DNA from: CBIHON01 sp966211965
Lineage (GTDB): Bacteria; Pseudomonadota; Gammaproteobacteria; Burkholderiales; Burkholderiaceae_D
Assembly (NCBI GenBank): GCA_966211965.1
Contig: CBIHON010000015.1
Location: 41,241-105,240 of the forward strand
Direction: 5' to 3'
Length of the DNA: 64,000 nt
Part shown: one piece after another, positions 61,005 through 64,000 of the stretch
Layout: each line of letters opens with the position of its first letter
How positions within the stretch are numbered: the stretch's first letter is position 1
Notes under the pieces: generated by a model
Databases searched by the model: none
What the model saw: only the letters and a program-made list of their open reading frames with translations
What the model was told of the DNA's origin: nothing
Position numbers and translations under genes: made by a program

Positions 61005-63232
61005 TCCGCCCCGTTGTCCGTCCGCAAGCATCCCCAGCCATCCACGCCACTCCTGACCAGACCGAGCCCAACGTGAGCACCCACCCATTCGCCATGCGCG
61101 CCGTTGCCGGCGCCATCCTCTTCACGCTGCTGTATAGCCCCATTCTCGGCGGCATCAACGGCACACTCGCCGCCGCCCAGGCGGTGCAAAACACCACTAC
61201 CAACTACCAGTACGACGCCAACGGCAACCTGACCCAGATCACCGACCCGCTGGGCCACGTTACCAACTACAGCTACGACGGCCTCAACCGCCGCCGCCAG
61301 CAACTGCAGCCGGCGCCCGTCACCGGCGCGGCGCGCCCCGCCATCAGCTTCGGCTATGACGGACTCGACCAGGCCACCAGCGTCACCGACCCGCGCAACC
61401 TCGTCACCAGCTACACCATTGATGGCCTGGGCAACCAGACCGCCCTGAGCAGCCCCGACACCGGCTTGGCCGGCAAAACCTATGACGCGGCCGGCAACCT
61501 CAAGACCAGCACCGATGCCCGCGGCAAGACCACCAGCTACAACTACGACGCGCTGAACCGCATCACCAGCATCGTCTACGCCAGCGGCACGCCCACCGCT
61601 TTCGAATACGATGGGGGCGCCGCCGGCGCCCCCAATGCCAAAGGCCGCCTGACCAGGATGACGGATGAGTCAGGCCAGACTACTTATGCCTATGACCCGG
61701 CCGGACGCCTGCTGGACAAGGCGCAGACCGTCGACAGCGGCGTCAACGCCCGCACCTTCATGGTCAACTACACCTACGGCAACAGCGGTTACGCCAACGG
61801 CAAGCTGGCCCACCTGACTTACCCCAGCGGCAACCAGGTCAACATCGGCTACGACGCCGCCGGGCGCATCAACAGCCTGACGCTCAACCCGGCCGACGGC
61901 ACGACGCAATTGCCCAACATCGGCATCACCACGCCCTTGCTGAGCAACATCGCTTACAGCCCCTTCGGCCGGGCCACGGGCTGGGACTGGGGCAACAGCA
62001 CCTTCGCCGCGCCCAATACCTACGCCCGCACCTTCGACCTCGACGACCGCCTTACCGGCTATCCGCTGGGCAACCTGGCGGCGGGCGGTGTATACCGCAC
62101 GCTGACGTACGACGCCGCCAACCGCATCGCCGTCACGACCCATAGCGGCAGTGGCACCCCGGCGGCCCTCGATCAAAGCTACGGCTATGACAACCTGGAC
62201 CGCTTGGTCAATTTCGTCGGCAATGGCGCCACGCAAGGCTTCCAGTACGACGCCACCGGCAACCGCATCCAGGCCACCTTCGGCAGCACGATCTATAACA
62301 ACACGATTGCGGCCAACAGCAACCGCTTGACCGCGGCGGCCGGGCCGGTAGCCAAGACCAATACCTATGATGCGGCGGGCAACCTGGTCAGCGACGGTAC
62401 GATCAGCTATGCGTACAGCGACCGGGGCCGGATGAAGAGCGCGACGGTTGGCGGCAATACGGTCAGCTATGCGTATAACGGCATTGGCCAGCGGGTAAAG
62501 AAGAGCGGACCGACAAGCCTGGTGGCAAGTGGGGCGAACTTCTATGCGTATGACGAAGAGGGCAAGCTGCTGGGAGAATACGACAGCAGCGGCAAGGTGA
62601 TCCAAGAGACGGTGTATCTTGCGGGCCAGCCGGTGGCGGTGCTCAAGCAGAGCGGGACAGGCAGCGGGGCCGTCACCAATGTTTATTATGTGTATGCGGA
62701 TCACATCAATACGCCGCGGGTGATCGGCCGGGCGAGCGACAATGCGATCGTGTGGCATTGGATTACGGCTGATCCGTTTGGTATGCAACAGCCGAACGAG
62801 AATCCGAGCAATCTTGGGACGTTTGCCTACAATTTAAGATTTCCGGGACAGTACTTTGACAAGGAGACCAATCTCCATTACAACTATTTTAGGGACTATG
62901 ATTCAAGCACAGGTCGGTATGTCCAATCCGATCCCATCGGGAATGTACTGTACAAGGATATGGCCGTACAAAGTCTTGCTGGGAAGGGGACTGTGGTCAG
63001 CGACGATCTGGCAGAGCAGCTTTATAGCAAAACCCCCGTCTACAACCACTCTTATGCATACGTGGAAAACGATCCTATCAACTATACCGACCCAGAAGGT
63101 TTAGCTAGAAAGCCTATTTGGCGATGCATACTCTGTAATGCCCCTCATGGAGGGCTTTTCGGACGTATTTGTCCATCCTGCAATTCGAAATTGGAGCCTC
63201 CGCCGCCACCTCCGCCACCTAAATGTCCGTAA
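61001..63232 (+). CDS. RHS-repeat core and toxin-tip protein, C-terminal part of a split RHS
   Basis: The protein has 743 residues. After about 30 residues comes a second signal-like hydrophobic segment (AVAGAILFTLLYSPILGG), then more YD repeats and the RHS core (YFDKETNLHYNYFRDYDSS, GRYVQSDPIG). The core is interrupted by an insert of about 34 residues before HSYAYVENDPINYTDPEGL. The tip is short, with a zinc-ribbon-like CILCNAPHGG...CPSCNSK and eight prolines in a row, and matches no toxin class I know. The last bases overlap the putative immunity gene (TAATG). Confidence 0.83.
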   Translation: MIRPVVRPQASPAIHATPDQTEPNVSTHPFAMRAVAGAILFTLLYSPILGGINGTLAAAQAVQNTTTNYQYDANGNLTQITDPLGHVTNYSYDGLNRRRQQLQPAPVTGAARPAISFGYDGLDQATSVTDPRNLVTSYTIDGLGNQTALSSPDTGLAGKTYDAAGNLKTSTDARGKTTSYNYDALNRITSIVYASGTPTAFEYDGGAAGAPNAKGRLTRMTDESGQTTYAYDPAGRLLDKAQTVDSGVNARTFMVNYTYGNSGYANGKLAHLTYPSGNQVNIGYDAAGRINSLTLNPADGTTQLPNIGITTPLLSNIAYSPFGRATGWDWGNSTFAAPNTYARTFDLDDRLTGYPLGNLAAGGVYRTLTYDAANRIAVTTHSGSGTPAALDQSYGYDNLDRLVNFVGNGATQGFQYDATGNRIQATFGSTIYNNTIAANSNRLTAAAGPVAKTNTYDAAGNLVSDGTISYAYSDRGRMKSATVGGNTVSYAYNGIGQRVKKSGPTSLVASGANFYAYDEEGKLLGEYDSSGKVIQETVYLAGQPVAVLKQSGTGSGAVTNVYYVYADHINTPRVIGRASDNAIVWHWITADPFGMQQPNENPSNLGTFAYNLRFPGQYFDKETNLHYNYFRDYDSSTGRYVQSDPIGNVLYKDMAVQSLAGKGTVVSDDLAEQLYSKTPVYNHSYAYVENDPINYTDPEGLARKPIWRCILCNAPHGGLFGRICPSCNSKLEPPPPPPPPKCP

Positions 63233-63870
63233 TGACTATGCAATTTATTCTTGAAATTTGTGATCCAAAAACTGAATGTATTATCGAAAATGTGAGCTTC
63301 CAGACTGTTGAAATTGGAGAGCTTTCCACTTTACTTGATATGGCGGATTTCGATGCAGATTGTGTTTATGAACTTGACGAGAACGATGTTAGGCGCATCA
63401 AAGAGCATTTTTTTTTAAAGTTTGAGGAAAGCGCTGCTTTGGTAAAACTTCGTTCAAGATGCGAGCTTGACGATCTGCCATACAAAATTCATACCAATTG
63501 CGAACTGGTGCTTATGTTGGCTGGCACAAAGCCGCTTGCCTCGTTCTGTGGTGAATATCCTCCTTGTTCTGACATTGAAGAAATCCCTGAACGATTATTC
63601 GACCCCTATGTTGTGGAGAATCGCTTTGTCAAACGCGAGTATGTGGTGCCACAAGCCCATGGTCGCGCTTTTGGAACGCGTAGAGTGCTGTATTCTTTGC
63701 CGAGTGAAGTTTGGCGTATTGATGCTTATATTCTCCTACAGCAGACGGCTAGCAAGAGCGGATGGAATGAGGGATTCGAGCGAATGGAAGGATCTCTTTT
63801 AGGTTATGAGGAATGGCAGAACGATGCATACATTGATACGATTTACAAAGACCGTAAGGCGCGTCAATAG
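63232..63870 (+). CDS. Putative immunity protein for the RHS tip
   Basis: A 212-residue acidic cytoplasmic protein (215 if the in-frame ATG at 63223 is used) with DUF1629/Imm11-like features (FCGEYPPCSDIEEIPERLFD, SEVWRIDAYILLQQ); that match is tentative. It is clearly AT-richer than its neighbours, as expected of swapped toxin/immunity cassettes. The start is set by the TAATG overlap with the RHS gene; there is no separate ribosome site. The role is inferred from its place just after the RHS tip. Confidence 0.68.
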   Translation: MTMQFILEICDPKTECIIENVSFQTVEIGELSTLLDMADFDADCVYELDENDVRRIKEHFFLKFEESAALVKLRSRCELDDLPYKIHTNCELVLMLAGTKPLASFCGEYPPCSDIEEIPERLFDPYVVENRFVKREYVVPQAHGRAFGTRRVLYSLPSEVWRIDAYILLQQTASKSGWNEGFERMEGSLLGYEEWQNDAYIDTIYKDRKARQ

Positions 63871-64000
63871 CCAAGACCGTAAGGCGCAATCCGGGAAGGC
63901 AGGGGGGGCAGGTCTAGCTAAGTAGCAAGGCCGTAAGGTGCAATTCGTAAGGCGTCAATAGCCGCAGGCGTATTGCGCCGCATGACAGGTAAAATACCCC
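63848..64000. repeat. Degenerate short repeats at the end of the RHS locus
   Basis: AAGACCGTAAGGCGC occurs at 63848-63862 and 63873-63887, a variant AAGGCCGTAAGGTGCAAT at 63927-63944, and TCGTAAGGCGTCAATAG nearby. The first copy forms the last codons of the immunity gene. The array continues to the window edge. Such repeats may mediate cassette exchange. Confidence 0.55.

Noticed and set aside
59979..61088. 369-codon minus-strand open frame opposite the RHS gene
   Set aside because: Gly/Val-rich mirror of the YD repeats; no start site or domain.
1..64000. tRNA or rRNA genes, CRISPR arrays, insertion sequences, prophage
   Set aside because: None were recognised on reading; the repeats present are short non-coding palindromes without a transposase gene.

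Overview
The window looks like chromosomal DNA of a Burkholderiales betaproteobacterium, plausibly Oxalobacteraceae. This is inferred from the moderately high GC, a phasin with an Ala/Pro/Lys-rich tail, a TamA-TamB pair, GcvA-type LysR regulators, class I AroG, and dense short intergenic palindromes. No rRNA, tRNA, CRISPR array, insertion sequence or phage module was seen. Most of the window is core metabolism interrupted by small accessory islands.

Left part (1-16 kb): a sensor kinase cut by the window edge; a secreted beta-helix protein whose start codon is out of frame; an unknown membrane protein; a phasin; and HugZ-like protein-tamA-tamB, tightly overlapped. A minus-strand operon follows: an NlpC/P60-like amidase, its exported putative immunity protein (ATGA overlap) and an 875-residue protein of unknown role.

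Middle (16-39 kb): a Crp-family regulator; a lone type II thioesterase; a PdxH-like flavoprotein that has lost its substrate contacts; a DODA dioxygenase; folE; hsp20 with a sigma-32-type promoter; an HtrA protease; and a permuted CoA-transferase divergent from a citrate synthase fused to a DNA-binding domain. Then come a secreted adenosine deaminase, a metallophosphoesterase, an arginine/ornithine catabolic pair (ctlX, ornithine cyclodeaminase) with a divergent Lrp regulator, a receiver-kinase hybrid, an ion channel with an unusual filter, a second amidase effector/immunity pair (BPSL0067/STY0301 type), a DMT transporter with a divergent LysR regulator, a calcium-loop protein and nudC.

The most notable region is 39.5-46.9 kb: a compact operon encoding an AurF-type diiron oxygenase, a free carrier protein, an RraA-like protein, a stand-alone amino-acid adenylating enzyme, a branched-chain-type aminotransferase, a KAS III-like enzyme and a membrane desaturase, followed by a methyltransferase and a DMT exporter. 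It looks like a small pathway that makes an N-oxidised amino-acid-derived metabolite, and I cannot match it to a named cluster. Two related elements with inverted repeats (39337-39490 and 47871-48094) sit exactly at its borders.

Right part (48-64 kb): a response regulator/kinase pair, psd, a C25/caspase-fold peptidase with a small overlapping partner gene, a decayed 3' end of a second aroG, a DUF1624 membrane protein, aroG, a LysR regulator divergent from a short SDR, and an RHS locus split into two overlapping genes followed by a putative immunity gene and a degenerate repeat tail.
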